Source: Actinoplanes cyaneus | GTDB taxonomy: Bacteria > Actinomycetota > Actinomycetes > Mycobacteriales > Micromonosporaceae | Direction: 5' to 3' | NCBI RefSeq assembly: GCF_016862095.1 | Contig: NZ_BOMH01000016.1 | Coordinates: forward strand, 1-64,000 | DNA length: 64,000 bases | Shown: positions 55,897-64,000 of the stretch, one piece after another | Layout: each line of letters starts with the position of its first letter | Position numbering within the stretch: position 1 is the first letter of the stretch | Translations under genes and position numbers: made by a program | Notes under the pieces: model-generated | Seen by the model: only the letters and a program-made list of their open reading frames with translations | Database searches by the model: none | Told to the model about the DNA's origin: nothing

Positions 55897-56499
55897 ATGA
55901 CACAGCGTCGCATGCCGAGCGGTCAGGGTCCGTCCCGTCGATCGAGTGGCAGCGGCGGCCGCCCCGGCGCGTCGTCCCGCACCCGGAACACCGGATCGAT
56001 CCGGGTGGAGGCCCGCCCCACGGTCCGGGTGCCGACCTCGCGCAGCGCCCGGCCGGCCGGCTCCCGGCGTACGTCTCAATCGGGGGGTCCCGCCGCCCGG
56101 CGCACCGACGCTCCCCGGCCCCGCGCGCTGACCAGCCGGGCCACCATCCTGCTCGCGGTCTTCGTGGTGCTGGCCCTGGCCTACACCTATCCGATCCGGG
56201 TCTACCTGCAGCAGGAGTCGGAGATCGCGCAGCTGAAACGCGCGCAGGCCGAGCAGAGCGGCGAGATCGAGAAGACCGCCGCCGAGCTGGCGAAGTGGAA
56301 CGACCCGGAGTACATCCGGATCCAGGCCCGGAAAGACCTCTATTACGTACGGCGTGGCGAAGCCCCGTTGCTGGTGATCACCGGCTCGACCGGCGCGCCC
56401 CGTGACGCCGACCAGAAGACCCCGGCGGCCGTCCCGGACCGCTGGTACGACACGCTGTGGAACAGCGTCCGAGCCGCCGACGCGGAGCCCTCGAACTGA
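55897..56499 (+). CDS. ftsB: Septum formation initiator FtsB/DivIC family protein
   Basis: A 200-aa bitopic membrane protein. A long Arg/Ser/Pro-rich cytoplasmic tail (1-85) precedes one helix (about 88-106, ILLAVFVVLALAYTYPI). A coiled coil (QQESEIAQLKRAQAEQSGEIEKTAAELAKW) and a WNDPEYIRIQARKDLYYVRRGE motif follow, characteristic of DivIC/FtsB partners of FtsL and FtsQ in the divisome. ATG at 55897 has GGGAGGGG upstream. TGATG junction with the DUF501 gene. Confidence 0.9.
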   Translation: MTQRRMPSGQGPSRRSSGSGGRPGASSRTRNTGSIRVEARPTVRVPTSRSARPAGSRRTSQSGGPAARRTDAPRPRALTSRATILLAVFVVLALAYTYPIRVYLQQESEIAQLKRAQAEQSGEIEKTAAELAKWNDPEYIRIQARKDLYYVRRGEAPLLVITGSTGAPRDADQKTPAAVPDRWYDTLWNSVRAADAEPSN

Positions 56500-56996
56500 T
56501 GGATGCACCAGACCCCGCCGATCTCGACATCGTGGCGGCCCAGCTCGGCCGTCGTCCCCGCGGCACCCGGGCGGTCGCGCACCGCTGCCCGTGCGGCAAC
56601 CCGGACGTGGTGGAGACCGCGCCCCGGCTCGACGACGGCACGCCGTTCCCCACGATGTACTACCTGACCTGTCCACATGCCACCGCCGCGTGCAGCCGCC
56701 TGGAGTCGGCCGGCGTGATGCGGGACATGCAGGAGCGGCTGAGCACCGATCCCGAGCTCGCGGCGCACTACGCGCGGGCGCATCAGGACTATCTGGACCG
56801 CCGCCAGGCGATCGACGACGTGCCAGAGATCCGTAACGTGTCCGCCGGTGGCATGCCCGACCGGGTGAAGTGCCTGCACGTGCACCTCGGGCACGCGCTG
56901 GCCGCGGGCCGCGGGGTGAACCCGTTCGGCGACGAGGTCCGTGACGCCGTCGAGCCGTGGTGGGTCGGGGGTCCGTGTGTGAGCAGAGACGAGTGA
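56499..56996 (+). CDS. DUF501 domain-containing protein
   Basis: A 165-aa protein matching DUF501: VAAQLGRRPRGTRAVAHRCPCGNPDVVETAPRL, FPTMYYLTCP, SRLESAGVM, and CLHVHLGHALAAGRGVNPFGDEV. Conserved Cys and His residues suggest metal binding, but the function is unknown. It is conserved between ftsB and ppx in actinobacteria. Start and stop share single bases with both neighbours (TGATG on each side), so translation is coupled. Confidence 0.88.
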   Translation: MDAPDPADLDIVAAQLGRRPRGTRAVAHRCPCGNPDVVETAPRLDDGTPFPTMYYLTCPHATAACSRLESAGVMRDMQERLSTDPELAAHYARAHQDYLDRRQAIDDVPEIRNVSAGGMPDRVKCLHVHLGHALAAGRGVNPFGDEVRDAVEPWWVGGPCVSRDE

Positions 56997-57487
56997 TGAT
57001 CCGTCGCGCCCGCACCGGGGACGTGAAGGCGATCCGGGCCCTGGTCGACACGTACACGACGGATCGGCGGCTGCTCAGCAAGGCGACCGTGACCCTCTAC
57101 GAGTCCGTCCAGGAGTTCTGGGTCGCGGTGGGGGAGGACGGCGCTGTCGTCGGCTGCGGCGCCCTGCACGTCATGTGGGAGGACCTGGCGGAAATCCGCA
57201 CGGTCGCGGTCCATCCGAGCCAGCGCGGCCGCAAGATCGGTCACAAGATCGTCACCGCGCTTCTCGACCAGGCCCGTGAGCTCGGGGTGCGCCGGGTGTT
57301 CTGCCTGACGTTCGAGACCCGGTTCTTCGGTGCGTTCGGGTTCACCGAGATCGACGGCGCGCCGGTGCCGCACGGTGTCTACGAGCAACTGCTGCGGTCG
57401 TACGACGAGGGTGTCGCCGAATTCCTGGACCTGGAACGGGTCAAGCCGAACACGCTGGGGAACACGAGAATGCTGCTCCACCTGTGA
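56996..57487 (+). CDS. argA: GNAT amino-acid N-acetyltransferase (ArgA/Rv2747 type)
   Basis: 163 aa, a stand-alone GNAT fold. MIRRARTGDVKAIRALVDTY, GCGALHVMWEDLAEIRTVAVHPSQRGRKIGHKIV (acetyl-CoA pyrophosphate loop QRGRKIG), and YDEGVAEFLDLERVKPNTLGNTRMLL. The last segment closely recalls the M. tuberculosis single-domain N-acetylglutamate synthase Rv2747. It would make N-acetylglutamate for arginine synthesis. It is inserted between DUF501 and ppx, coupled to both. A GTG one codon earlier is an alternative start. Confidence 0.85.
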   Translation: MIRRARTGDVKAIRALVDTYTTDRRLLSKATVTLYESVQEFWVAVGEDGAVVGCGALHVMWEDLAEIRTVAVHPSQRGRKIGHKIVTALLDQARELGVRRVFCLTFETRFFGAFGFTEIDGAPVPHGVYEQLLRSYDEGVAEFLDLERVKPNTLGNTRMLLHL

Positions 57488-58398
57488 GAGTCGCGGCCAT
57501 CGACTGCGGCACCAATGCGGTCCGCCTGCTGATCGCCGACGTCGAGGGCGACCGGCTGACCGACGTCCTGCGCACCATGGAGATCGTCCGCCTGGGTGAG
57601 GGCGTCGACCGGACCGGCATGCTCTCCCCGGCCGCGATCGAGCGCACGCGGGTCGCGCTGGTCGGCTACGCCGCCGAGATCAAGAGATCAGAAGCGGTCG
57701 CCGTACGGATGTGTGCCACCTCCGCCTCCCGCGACGCGTCGAACGCGCAGGAGTTCCGGGACATGGTGCGCGGGGTGCTGGGCGTCGACCCGGAGGTGAT
57801 CACCGGTGAGGAGGAGGCCACGCTCTCCTTCCTCGGGGCGGTGAAGGGCCTGACGGCGCCCGGGCCGTTCCTCGTGTTCGACCTGGGTGGCGGTTCCACC
57901 GAGTTCGTCACCGGCACGGACACCGTGGAGCGGGCCGTCTCGATGGACATCGGCTGTGTCCGGATGACCGAGCGGCACCTGCACGGCGACCCGCCGTCGG
58001 CCCAGGAGCTGGCCGCCGCGGAGAAGGACGTGACCGTCGCGGTGGACACGGCCCTGGCCGCGGTCGCCGGTCGCGAGGCGCGCACCCTGGTCGGGCTGGC
58101 CGGCACGGTCACCACGGTCGCCGCCCTGGCCCACCACCTCCCCGAATACGACTCGTCCCGCATCCACCACAGCGAGATCAGCCGTGCGGCGGTCGGCCGG
58201 GTCACCGGGGAGTTGCTCGGGATGACCGTCGAGCAGCGCCTGGCGTTGCCGGTGATGCACCCGGGGCGGGCCGACGTGATCGGCGCCGGCTCCCTCATCA
58301 TGCGGATCATCCTGGAGCGCTCCGGCCACGACACGGTCATCGCCTCGGAGCACGACATCCTGGACGGCATCGCATTCGGGTTGACCGCCTCGGCCTGA
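57484..58398 (+). CDS. ppx: Ppx/GppA family exopolyphosphatase
   Basis: 304 aa. ASKHA-fold phosphatase that removes terminal phosphate from polyphosphate or pppGpp. N-terminal AAIDCGTNAVRLLIAD, catalytic Glu region VITGEEEATLSFLGAV, and phosphate loop VFDLGGGSTEFVTG. Short form without the C-terminal HD domain, as is usual in actinobacteria. GTG start overlaps the argA stop in GTGA. Confidence 0.93.
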   Translation: MRVAAIDCGTNAVRLLIADVEGDRLTDVLRTMEIVRLGEGVDRTGMLSPAAIERTRVALVGYAAEIKRSEAVAVRMCATSASRDASNAQEFRDMVRGVLGVDPEVITGEEEATLSFLGAVKGLTAPGPFLVFDLGGGSTEFVTGTDTVERAVSMDIGCVRMTERHLHGDPPSAQELAAAEKDVTVAVDTALAAVAGREARTLVGLAGTVTTVAALAHHLPEYDSSRIHHSEISRAAVGRVTGELLGMTVEQRLALPVMHPGRADVIGAGSLIMRIILERSGHDTVIASEHDILDGIAFGLTASA

Positions 58399-58407
58399 CC
58401 GGTCCCT

Positions 58408-58433
58408 GAACGGGCGGCTCTCGCTGCCCGTTC
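58408..58433 (+). terminator. Terminator after ppx
   Basis: GAACGGGC/GCCCGTTC, 8-bp stem with a 10-nt loop, 10 bp past the stop. Confidence 0.55.
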
Positions 58434-58619
58434 GGCCCGTTTTCGCTGCCCGTGTGTCGTCACCGCGGGCACACGGGGTGATATTCCCAGCAAAGTCACA
58501 GCGCTACCCGAGCGATTTCAGATAAATGCAGCTAGATCGGGGTCGCGCGACGTTCCCGCCGGTCGTTATTCTCCCCTGCCAGACGATCGGACGGTTGTCG
58601 TCCGCGAAAGGAAGCATCG

Positions 58620-59294
58620 ATGTCGAACCCGGTTGAGCCGACCCACGGCGGCCAGGCCTTCCCGCCGCCGAACACGGGCGGCGCCGCGTACCCGCCGCCG
58701 AACGCGGGCACCCCGGGAGCGCCCGGTGCCTATCCGCCGCCGAACGCCGGTGCGCCCGGCGCCTACCCCGCGCCCGGTGCCGGTGCTCCCGGCGGCTACC
58801 CCGCGCCGGGTGCCGGTGCTCCCGGTGGCTACCCGCCGCCCGGCGCCGGTGCCCCCGGTGGCTACCCGCCGCCCGGCGCCGCGGGCTTCCCGCCGCCCGC
58901 CCCGGTCGAGCCGGCGAAGAAGTCCGGCGGCAAGAAGGCCCTGAGCATCCTCGGCGTGATCGTGATCTTCCTGGTGATCTTAGGCGCCAAGGTCGGCCTG
59001 CGCTCGCTGTTCAACGGTGGCGACCCGACCAAGGACGCCAAGGCCGGCGACTGCATCTCGGTCAGCGAGAACCTCTCCGACAAGGAGACCAAGACCGAGG
59101 CCGACATCGTCGAGTGCTCGGACTCGAAGGCCAAGTTCGTGGTCCTCGCCAAGGTGCCCGGCACCGACGACGTGAACGGCACCGCCTGTGACTCCTTCTT
59201 CAAGGAGACCGACAAGGACCCGGCGATCCTCTCCAGCCCGGTGGGCTCGGACGCCAAGGACAAGTACCTGCTCTGCGTGAAGGCCAAGGCCTGA
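58620..59294 (+). CDS. Pro/Gly-rich single-pass membrane protein (LppU/SCO3897-like)
   Basis: 224 aa. Residues 1-95 are Pro/Gly/Ala-rich and include five 11-residue repeats of the form GGYPPPGAGAP (36-90). One transmembrane helix (about 108-126, LSILGVIVIFLVILGAKVG) leads to an extracytoplasmic domain with three Cys (AGDCISV, IVECSD, GTACDSF). That domain resembles the LppU/SCO3897 family. ATG with GAAAGGAAGC upstream. Function unknown. Confidence 0.75.
   Translation: MSNPVEPTHGGQAFPPPNTGGAAYPPPNAGTPGAPGAYPPPNAGAPGAYPAPGAGAPGGYPAPGAGAPGGYPPPGAGAPGGYPPPGAAGFPPPAPVEPAKKSGGKKALSILGVIVIFLVILGAKVGLRSLFNGGDPTKDAKAGDCISVSENLSDKETKTEADIVECSDSKAKFVVLAKVPGTDDVNGTACDSFFKETDKDPAILSSPVGSDAKDKYLLCVKAKA
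58725..58889 (+). repeat. 33-bp tandem repeat, five units, in the Pro-rich protein gene
   Basis: Five in-frame 33-bp units encode GAYPPPNAGAP and its variants. The units become more alike toward the 3' end, suggesting recent expansion. Confidence 0.8.
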
Positions 59295-59313
59295 TCCGCG
59301 GCATGAGCTGATC

Positions 59314-59347
59314 GGGGGCGGCGTTCCGGGCCTGGAACGCCGCCCCC
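59314..59347 (+). terminator. Terminator after the Pro-rich protein gene
   Basis: Perfect 14-bp stem (59314-59327/59334-59347) with a 6-nt loop, 19 bp after the stop. Confidence 0.85.
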
Positions 59348-59386
59348 GGTTGCATCACGACACGCGCGGGATGTTGTGCTGATCCG

Positions 59387-60139
59387 GTGCAACCGTCGGA
59401 GTCCTCACCGCGTACGCCGGAAGGGGTTGTCGCACAGGCGGCCGGGGCCGCGTCGCTGACCGTGCTCGACGCCCGCATCGCGGACTGCTTCGCCTGCCCG
59501 AGGCTGGTCGCGTGGCGCACCGAGGTAGCCACGGTCAAACGGGCCGCCTTCCGGGACCAGGAGTACTGGGGCCGGCCGATCCCCGGTCACGGGCCCGCCG
59601 ACGCGTCGATCGCGATCCTCGGCCTGGCACCCGCCGCGCACGGCGGCAACCGCACCGGCCGGATCTTCACCGGCGACCGGTCCGGCGACGTGCTCTTCGC
59701 CGCGCTGCACCGGGCCGGCCTCGCCAACCAGCCGACCAGCGTCTCCGCCGACGACGGCCTGGAACTGCGGCACACCCGGATCTTCGCGGCGGTGCGCTGC
59801 GCCCCGCCCGACAACAAGCCCACCCCGCAGGAACGCGACACCTGCACGCCCTGGTTCCGGCGCGAGCTGGAGATGATCAAGCCCACACTCCGGGTGGTGG
59901 TCACCCTGGGTGCCTTCGCCTGGGCCGCCTGGTGGCCGGCGATGCGATCGGCGTACGGCGTGAACCCGCCCGTCCCACGCCCGAAATTCGGGCACGGAGC
60001 CGAGGTCAGCCTGCCCGGCGTACCCCCGGTGCTCGGATGTTTCCACGTCAGCCAGCAGAACACGTTCACCGGCCGGCTCACCCCCGACATGCTCGACGCG
60101 GTGTTCACTCGTGCCAAGGTTCTCGCGGGCCTGGCATGA
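59387..60139 (+). CDS. Uracil-DNA glycosylase, family 5 (UDGb type)
   Basis: A 250-aa base-excision-repair enzyme removing uracil and other deaminated bases. Motif 1 is GLAPAAHGGNRTGRIFTGD, as in family 5, which lacks the polar catalytic residue of families 1 and 4. Four Cys suited to a 4Fe-4S cluster are in DCFACPRL, VRCAPP and DTCTPW. C-terminal motif 2 is GCFHVSQQNTFTGRLT. GTG start at 59387; no clear ribosome site, possibly leaderless. Confidence 0.9.
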   Translation: MQPSESSPRTPEGVVAQAAGAASLTVLDARIADCFACPRLVAWRTEVATVKRAAFRDQEYWGRPIPGHGPADASIAILGLAPAAHGGNRTGRIFTGDRSGDVLFAALHRAGLANQPTSVSADDGLELRHTRIFAAVRCAPPDNKPTPQERDTCTPWFRRELEMIKPTLRVVVTLGAFAWAAWWPAMRSAYGVNPPVPRPKFGHGAEVSLPGVPPVLGCFHVSQQNTFTGRLTPDMLDAVFTRAKVLAGLA

Positions 60140-60187
60140 TGCGCGTGTCCGAATCCCGTTTCGAGTCACGGATCTGAACAAGCCCGC

Positions 60188-60886
60188 ATGGACCTTGTAC
60201 AACTGCGCCGCTGGTGGCCGCTGGCCGCCGTCATCGCGCTGCTCTTCGTGACCTCGCTGGCAGCGACCCGTTCGGCGCCCCAGCTGGATCGGATCACCCC
60301 GCGATCGGCCACGCCCACCACGCAGGCCCCGCTGCTGCCGCCCACCCCGAACCCGACCGCGGCCGAGGCGACGCAAGCCCCGGTCGAGGCTGCCCGCGGC
60401 CTGCCCGACTGGATCGGCACCGTCACGATCGTGCTGCTCACCGTCGTGGTGATCGTCATGGTGGCGATCCTCACCTGGGCGCTGCTGCGCGACGTGAAGC
60501 GCCGCCGGCGCGGCCGGACCGGGCGCCGTGACTCACGACGTGCCGGCAACACCGCGGAGGACCTGGTGGCCGCGCTCGACGCCGGCCTGGAGGAGCTCTC
60601 CGACGCCGACCGGGACCCGCGCCGCGCGGTCATCGCCTGCTGGGTGCGGCTCGAACAGGCGGCGGCCGAGGCCGGCACCCCGAAGCATCCCGGCGACAGC
60701 CCGACCGACCTGGTCGGGCGCCTGCTCGCCGAGCAGCGGGTGGACGCCGCCGTGCTGGCGGCGCTGATGGAGGTGTACCGGGAGGCGCGCTACGCGACGC
60801 ACACGGTGGACGACCGGATGCGCCTGCAGGCCCGTAACGCCCTGGAGCGGCTGCGCGCCGACCTGGGAGCGGGTGTTCCTGCATGA
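60188..60886 (+). CDS. DUF4129-domain membrane protein
   Basis: 232 aa. Two helices (about 10-26 and 78-99) flank a Pro/Thr-rich extracytoplasmic loop. The cytoplasmic C-terminus (about 125-225) has the DUF4129 pattern AVIACWVRLEQAAAEAGTPKHPGDSPTDLVGRLL. The domain commonly accompanies MoxR, DUF58 and transglutaminase genes, as it does here. Function unknown. Confidence 0.85.
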   Translation: MDLVQLRRWWPLAAVIALLFVTSLAATRSAPQLDRITPRSATPTTQAPLLPPTPNPTAAEATQAPVEAARGLPDWIGTVTIVLLTVVVIVMVAILTWALLRDVKRRRRGRTGRRDSRRAGNTAEDLVAALDAGLEELSDADRDPRRAVIACWVRLEQAAAEAGTPKHPGDSPTDLVGRLLAEQRVDAAVLAALMEVYREARYATHTVDDRMRLQARNALERLRADLGAGVPA

Positions 60887-60959
60887 GCGAGCTTGCGAGT
60901 GAATCATCGGGCTCGGTCAGAAACTCATGGCGACGCCGGAGCGCAGCGGAGGTGTCGGC

Positions 60960-61535
60960 ATGAGCTACGGGGGGTTGGGCGAGCTCTTCGAGATGACGGC
61001 GGCGCCGTCCGCGGAGCCGGCGCCGAAGGTGCGGCGACGCCGCTCGCCCGTCGTGCGGATCGTCGGCAACGTGATCCTGATCGCCGCCGCCACGGTGGTG
61101 GTCGTCGCCGCGCTGCGGGCCGGCTCGGTCCACGCCCCGCTGCTGCTGGTGATCGCCCTGCTGGCCGGGTTGCGCCTGGTCACGATCGCGGCCGCGGCGG
61201 TCCGCCCGCCCCGCGGGGTCCGCGGCGGGGCCGGGGGCGGCAGCGAGTCGGCTCGCGCGGCCGACTCGTTGCGTGCCACAGTGCGCCGTTGGGAGCGAAC
61301 TCTCGACAAGGCGCACTCCGACCCGGACACCTATGCGCGTAACGTCTTGCCGGTGCTCGGCGAACTCGCCGATGAGCGCCTGCGGTTGCGACACGGAATC
61401 ACCCGGGCCGGTGACCCGGCCCGTGCCCGGGAACTGCTCGGCGAACAGGCCTGGTCGGTGCTGTCCGACCCGGGCCGGCGCGGGCTGAGGACGCGCGACC
61501 TGGAGACGTACGTACAAGCGATGGAACGACTGTGA
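60960..61535 (+). CDS. Small membrane protein of the MoxR cluster
   Basis: 191 aa. Two adjacent helices (about 45-60, [21 protein letters not shown], and 68-88) followed by an alpha-helical cytoplasmic tail ([42 protein letters not shown]). I recognise no named domain beyond similar proteins in actinobacterial moxR clusters. ATG at 60960 with GGAGG 8 nt upstream was preferred over ATG 60927. Confidence 0.75.
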   Translation: MSYGGLGELFEMTAAPSAEPAPKVRRRRSPVVRIVGNVILIAAATVVVVAALRAGSVHAPLLLVIALLAGLRLVTIAAAAVRPPRGVRGGAGGGSESARAADSLRATVRRWERTLDKAHSDPDTYARNVLPVLGELADERLRLRHGITRAGDPARARELLGEQAWSVLSDPGRRGLRTRDLETYVQAMERL

Positions 61536-61548
61536 GAAAGGTGCGCCG

Positions 61549-62550
61549 GTGACGCAGACAGGCGTACAGGCCCTCCCCCCGTTCGAGGTCGGGCGCCTGG
61601 CCGGAGCCGTCCTCGACGCCGTGAACAGCGTCCTGGTCGGCAAGCGGGAGGCCCTGGAGATGGTGCTGGCCGGCATCCTGGCCGGCGGGCACGTCCTGCT
61701 GGAGGATCTGCCGGGGCTCGGTAAGACGCTGACCGCCCGTTCCTTCGCCCAGGCGCTCGGGCTGGACTTCCGGCGGCTGCAGTTCACCCCTGACCTGCTG
61801 CCGGCGGACGTGACCGGCTCGTTCCTCTACGACCAGCGCAAGGGCGACTTCGCGTTCCGGGCCGGCCCGGTCTTCACGAACATGCTGCTGGCCGACGAGA
61901 TCAACCGGACCCCGCCGAAGACCCAGTCGGCCCTGCTCGAGGCGATGCAGGAGAAGCAGGTCTCGGTCGAAGGCGTCACCTACCGGCTGGACCCGCCGTT
62001 CCACGTGCTGGCCACCGCCAACCCGATCGAGTACGAGGGCACCTACCCCCTGCCCGAGGCCCAGCTCGACCGCTTCATGCTCCGCGTGTCGTTCGGTTAC
62101 CCGACCGCGGAGGAGGAGTGGGAGGTGATGCGCCGCCGGATGTCGCGCCGGCAGGAGGAGTCCCAGATCGCCCCGGTCGTCGACGCCCGCACGCTGCAGG
62201 TCATGCAGGCCGCGCTGGAGTCGGTGACGGTCGAGGACTCGATCGGCCGCTACATCGTGTCGCTGGCCGCCGCCACCCGCGAGCACAACGCGGTGCTGGT
62301 CGGCTCGTCGCCACGTGGCTCGCTCGCGCTGCTGCTCCTGGCCCGCGCCCGCGCCGCGATGGCCGGGCGGGACTACGTCGTGCCCGAGGACGTCAAGGAC
62401 GTCGCCGTGCCGGCACTGGCTCACCGGATCACGCTGCGCCCGGAGATGTGGCTGCGCCAGGTCAACCCGGCGTTCGTGGTGCAGGAGGTGCTCAGCGCGG
62501 TGCCGGCCCCGGCCAGCGGGGCGCTTCCGACGTACGCGCGGCATGACTGA
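61549..62550 (+). CDS. MoxR family AAA+ ATPase
   Basis: 333 aa. Walker [21 protein letters not shown], Walker [30 protein letters not shown], sensor 1 [24 protein letters not shown], and a C-terminal lid domain. MoxR ATPases act as chaperones for proteins with VWA domains, here most likely the DUF58 product. GTG at 61549, 13 bp after the preceding stop; overlaps the DUF58 gene by 8 bp. Confidence 0.93.
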   Translation: MTQTGVQALPPFEVGRLAGAVLDAVNSVLVGKREALEMVLAGILAGGHVLLEDLPGLGKTLTARSFAQALGLDFRRLQFTPDLLPADVTGSFLYDQRKGDFAFRAGPVFTNMLLADEINRTPPKTQSALLEAMQEKQVSVEGVTYRLDPPFHVLATANPIEYEGTYPLPEAQLDRFMLRVSFGYPTAEEEWEVMRRRMSRRQEESQIAPVVDARTLQVMQAALESVTVEDSIGRYIVSLAAATREHNAVLVGSSPRGSLALLLLARARAAMAGRDYVVPEDVKDVAVPALAHRITLRPEMWLRQVNPAFVVQEVLSAVPAPASGALPTYARHD

Positions 62551-63847
62551 ACCGGCCGCTCCGAGCTGGGCGCCGACCCGTGCGCTCGGCCGTTCGGTGC
62601 TGCTCACCGGGCTGTTGTTGCTGCTCGGGGTGGCGCTGGGACGGGTCGACCTGGTGCTGCTGGCCGCGCCGTTCGCGATCGGGGCGGCGCTGCATCTGCG
62701 GCGGCGGCCGGAGTCGGTGCCCGAGGTGACGATCACGGCCGACGAGACGTACCTGGTCGAGGGCGGGGCGGTGCAGGCGGGGCTGACCGTCGCCAACCCC
62801 GACGCGCTCGGGTACGACCTGGTCGTCGTCCGTACCAAGACGTCTCCCTGGCTGCGCCTGGAACACTCGGACCGCCCGTTCGCGATCACCGTCCCGTCCG
62901 ACGGCTGGGCCGCGATCGACCTGCCGGGCGAGGCGCTGCGCTGGGGCCGGCAGGACGTCGGGCCGGCCGCGGCCCGTGCCGCTGCCTGCGGTGGGCTGCT
63001 CGCCAGCCGCCCGGTCGTCACCCCGGCCCGCGGCGTCCGCGTCTACCCGACGACCGAGCCGTTCAAGGCCACCGAGGCGATGCCGGCCGCGGCCGGTCTC
63101 GTCGGCGCGCACCGCTCGCGGCGGCTGGGCGAGGGCGGTGAGCTGGCCGGCGTGCGCCAGTTCGCTCCTGGCGACCGGCTGCGCCGCATCGACTGGCGGG
63201 TGTCGCTGCGCACCCGCGACCTGCACGTGGCGTCCACCCTCTCGGACCGCGACGCCGAGGTGCTGCTCCTGCTCGATCTGCTCGGCGAGGTGGGCCGTTC
63301 CGGCGGTGTCCGCGGCAGCGCGTCGGTGCTGGACACCACGGTTCGCGCCGCCGCCGCGGTCGCCGAGCACTACCTGCACCGCGGTGACCGCGTGTCGCTG
63401 CTGGAGTACGGTGCGACCGCCCGCCGGCTGCGCGCCGCGTCCGGCCGCCGGCAGTACCTGACCGTTCTGGAGTGGCTGCTCGACGTGCGCGCCGACCCGG
63501 TCGAGGAGGACTACGAGCCGGCCCTCGGTGCCCACCACATCTCGACGTCCGCGCTGGTCGTGGTGCTCACCCCGCTGGTCGACCCGCGCGCCGCCGACAT
63601 GCTGGCCCAGCTCACCCAGGCCGGCCGTTTCGTCGTCGCGGTCGACACGTTGCCCGAGGAGACCGCCCCGCCGGTCCGCAACCAGTGGACCCCGTTCGCC
63701 ACCCGGCTGTGGCGCATCGAGCGGGAGAACGTGCTCGGCCGGCTCCGCGAGCACGGTGTGCCGGTGGTCACCTGGGCCGGCGCCGGCAGTCTCGACCTGG
63801 TGCTGCGCGACGTGGCCCGGATGGCCGCCGCGCCGAGGGGGCGCTGA
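62543..63847 (+). CDS. DUF58 domain-containing membrane protein
   Basis: 434 aa. Two close N-terminal helices ([28 protein letters not shown]) precede a beta-rich domain. The DUF58 signature is [28 protein letters not shown], then a VWA-like fold ([17 protein letters not shown]) with altered MIDAS residues. Works with MoxR. ATG at 62543 inside the moxR 3' end. Confidence 0.9.
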   Translation: MTEPAAPSWAPTRALGRSVLLTGLLLLLGVALGRVDLVLLAAPFAIGAALHLRRRPESVPEVTITADETYLVEGGAVQAGLTVANPDALGYDLVVVRTKTSPWLRLEHSDRPFAITVPSDGWAAIDLPGEALRWGRQDVGPAAARAAACGGLLASRPVVTPARGVRVYPTTEPFKATEAMPAAAGLVGAHRSRRLGEGGELAGVRQFAPGDRLRRIDWRVSLRTRDLHVASTLSDRDAEVLLLLDLLGEVGRSGGVRGSASVLDTTVRAAAAVAEHYLHRGDRVSLLEYGATARRLRAASGRRQYLTVLEWLLDVRADPVEEDYEPALGAHHISTSALVVVLTPLVDPRAADMLAQLTQAGRFVVAVDTLPEETAPPVRNQWTPFATRLWRIERENVLGRLREHGVPVVTWAGAGSLDLVLRDVARMAAAPRGR

Positions 63848-63848
63848 C

Positions 63849-64000
63849 GTGCTGACCGGTCTGCTCCGGCGACTGAGCCGGATTCCCACCGTGGTGCGGC
63901 GGGCCACCGTCGTGCCGGTGACGGTGCGCTGCGGCATCGCGCTCGCCGGGGTGCTCGCGATGACGGTCGCCTGGCCGACCGCCTTGCTGGCCAGCCAGTT
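63849..64000 (+). CDS. Partial membrane protein, cut by the window end
   Basis: An open frame from GTG at 63849, 1 bp after the DUF58 stop, to the window edge (50 codons). It encodes an Arg-rich N-terminus (LTGLLRRLSRIPTVVRR) followed by a hydrophobic segment (CGIALAGVLAMTVAWP). Position suggests another membrane protein of the MoxR/DUF58 cluster, but nothing more can be said. Confidence 0.6.
   Translation, partial: MLTGLLRRLSRIPTVVRRATVVPVTVRCGIALAGVLAMTVAWPTALLASQ

Overview
The window is GC-rich (roughly 70 % by eye) bacterial chromosome with strong G/C bias at third codon positions, many GTG starts, 4-bp stop/start overlaps and several apparently leaderless genes. Gene order (sucC-sucD-PerM-like-purN-purH; mfd-lipoprotein-mazG-eno-ftsB-DUF501-ppx) matches conserved actinobacterial blocks. 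A stand-alone IcmB-type cobalamin protein and the polysaccharide genes suggest a filamentous, Micromonosporaceae/Actinoplanes-like actinomycete. That placement is an inference from gene content.

Layout. 0-8 kb: a chorismate mutase behind a Phe/Tyr leader-peptide attenuator, a secreted 5'-nucleotidase, the PcrA/UvrD helicase, two secreted M23 peptidases and IcmB. 8.5-16 kb: sucCD, a PerM-like membrane protein, purN-purH and icd. 16.4-18.3 kb: a DeoR-type regulator coupled to galT. 18.4-33.8 kb: a surface-polysaccharide region with a GT2 glycosyltransferase, two sulfotransferases, a WecG-type glycosyltransferase, flippase, O-antigen-ligase-like protein, a Wzz/BY-kinase-like protein with dead nucleotide motifs, a kinase-fold protein, a methyltransferase, two GH26-like proteins and an ATP-sulfurylase-like/APS-kinase fusion. 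Together these predict export of a sulfated glycan with a local PAPS supply. 34-37.4 kb: a four-gene ABC-2 transporter operon whose 3' end is duplicated around an inserted AlbA_2/ATPase gene (37.5-39.4 kb). 39.4-40.1 kb: repeat-rich intergenic DNA. 40.1-45.9 kb: ppc, a GH6 protein and an orphan HypX/HoxX. 46-64 kb: mfd, lipoprotein, mazG, DUF885 peptidase, lipoprotein, PilZ-like protein, eno, ftsB, DUF501, argA-type acetyltransferase, ppx, a Pro-rich membrane protein, a family 5 uracil-DNA glycosylase, and the start of a DUF4129-MoxR-DUF58 cluster that runs off the window.

The most notable non-coding structures are the complete attenuator at 688-799, a dispersed palindromic element found near 26-78, 16001-16053 and 39722-39835, four exactly 21-bp-spaced direct repeats upstream of the AlbA_2 gene, the 134-bp duplication around that gene, a 19-bp minisatellite, and a 104-bp palindrome between purH and icd. 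I saw no rRNA, tRNA or CRISPR array.
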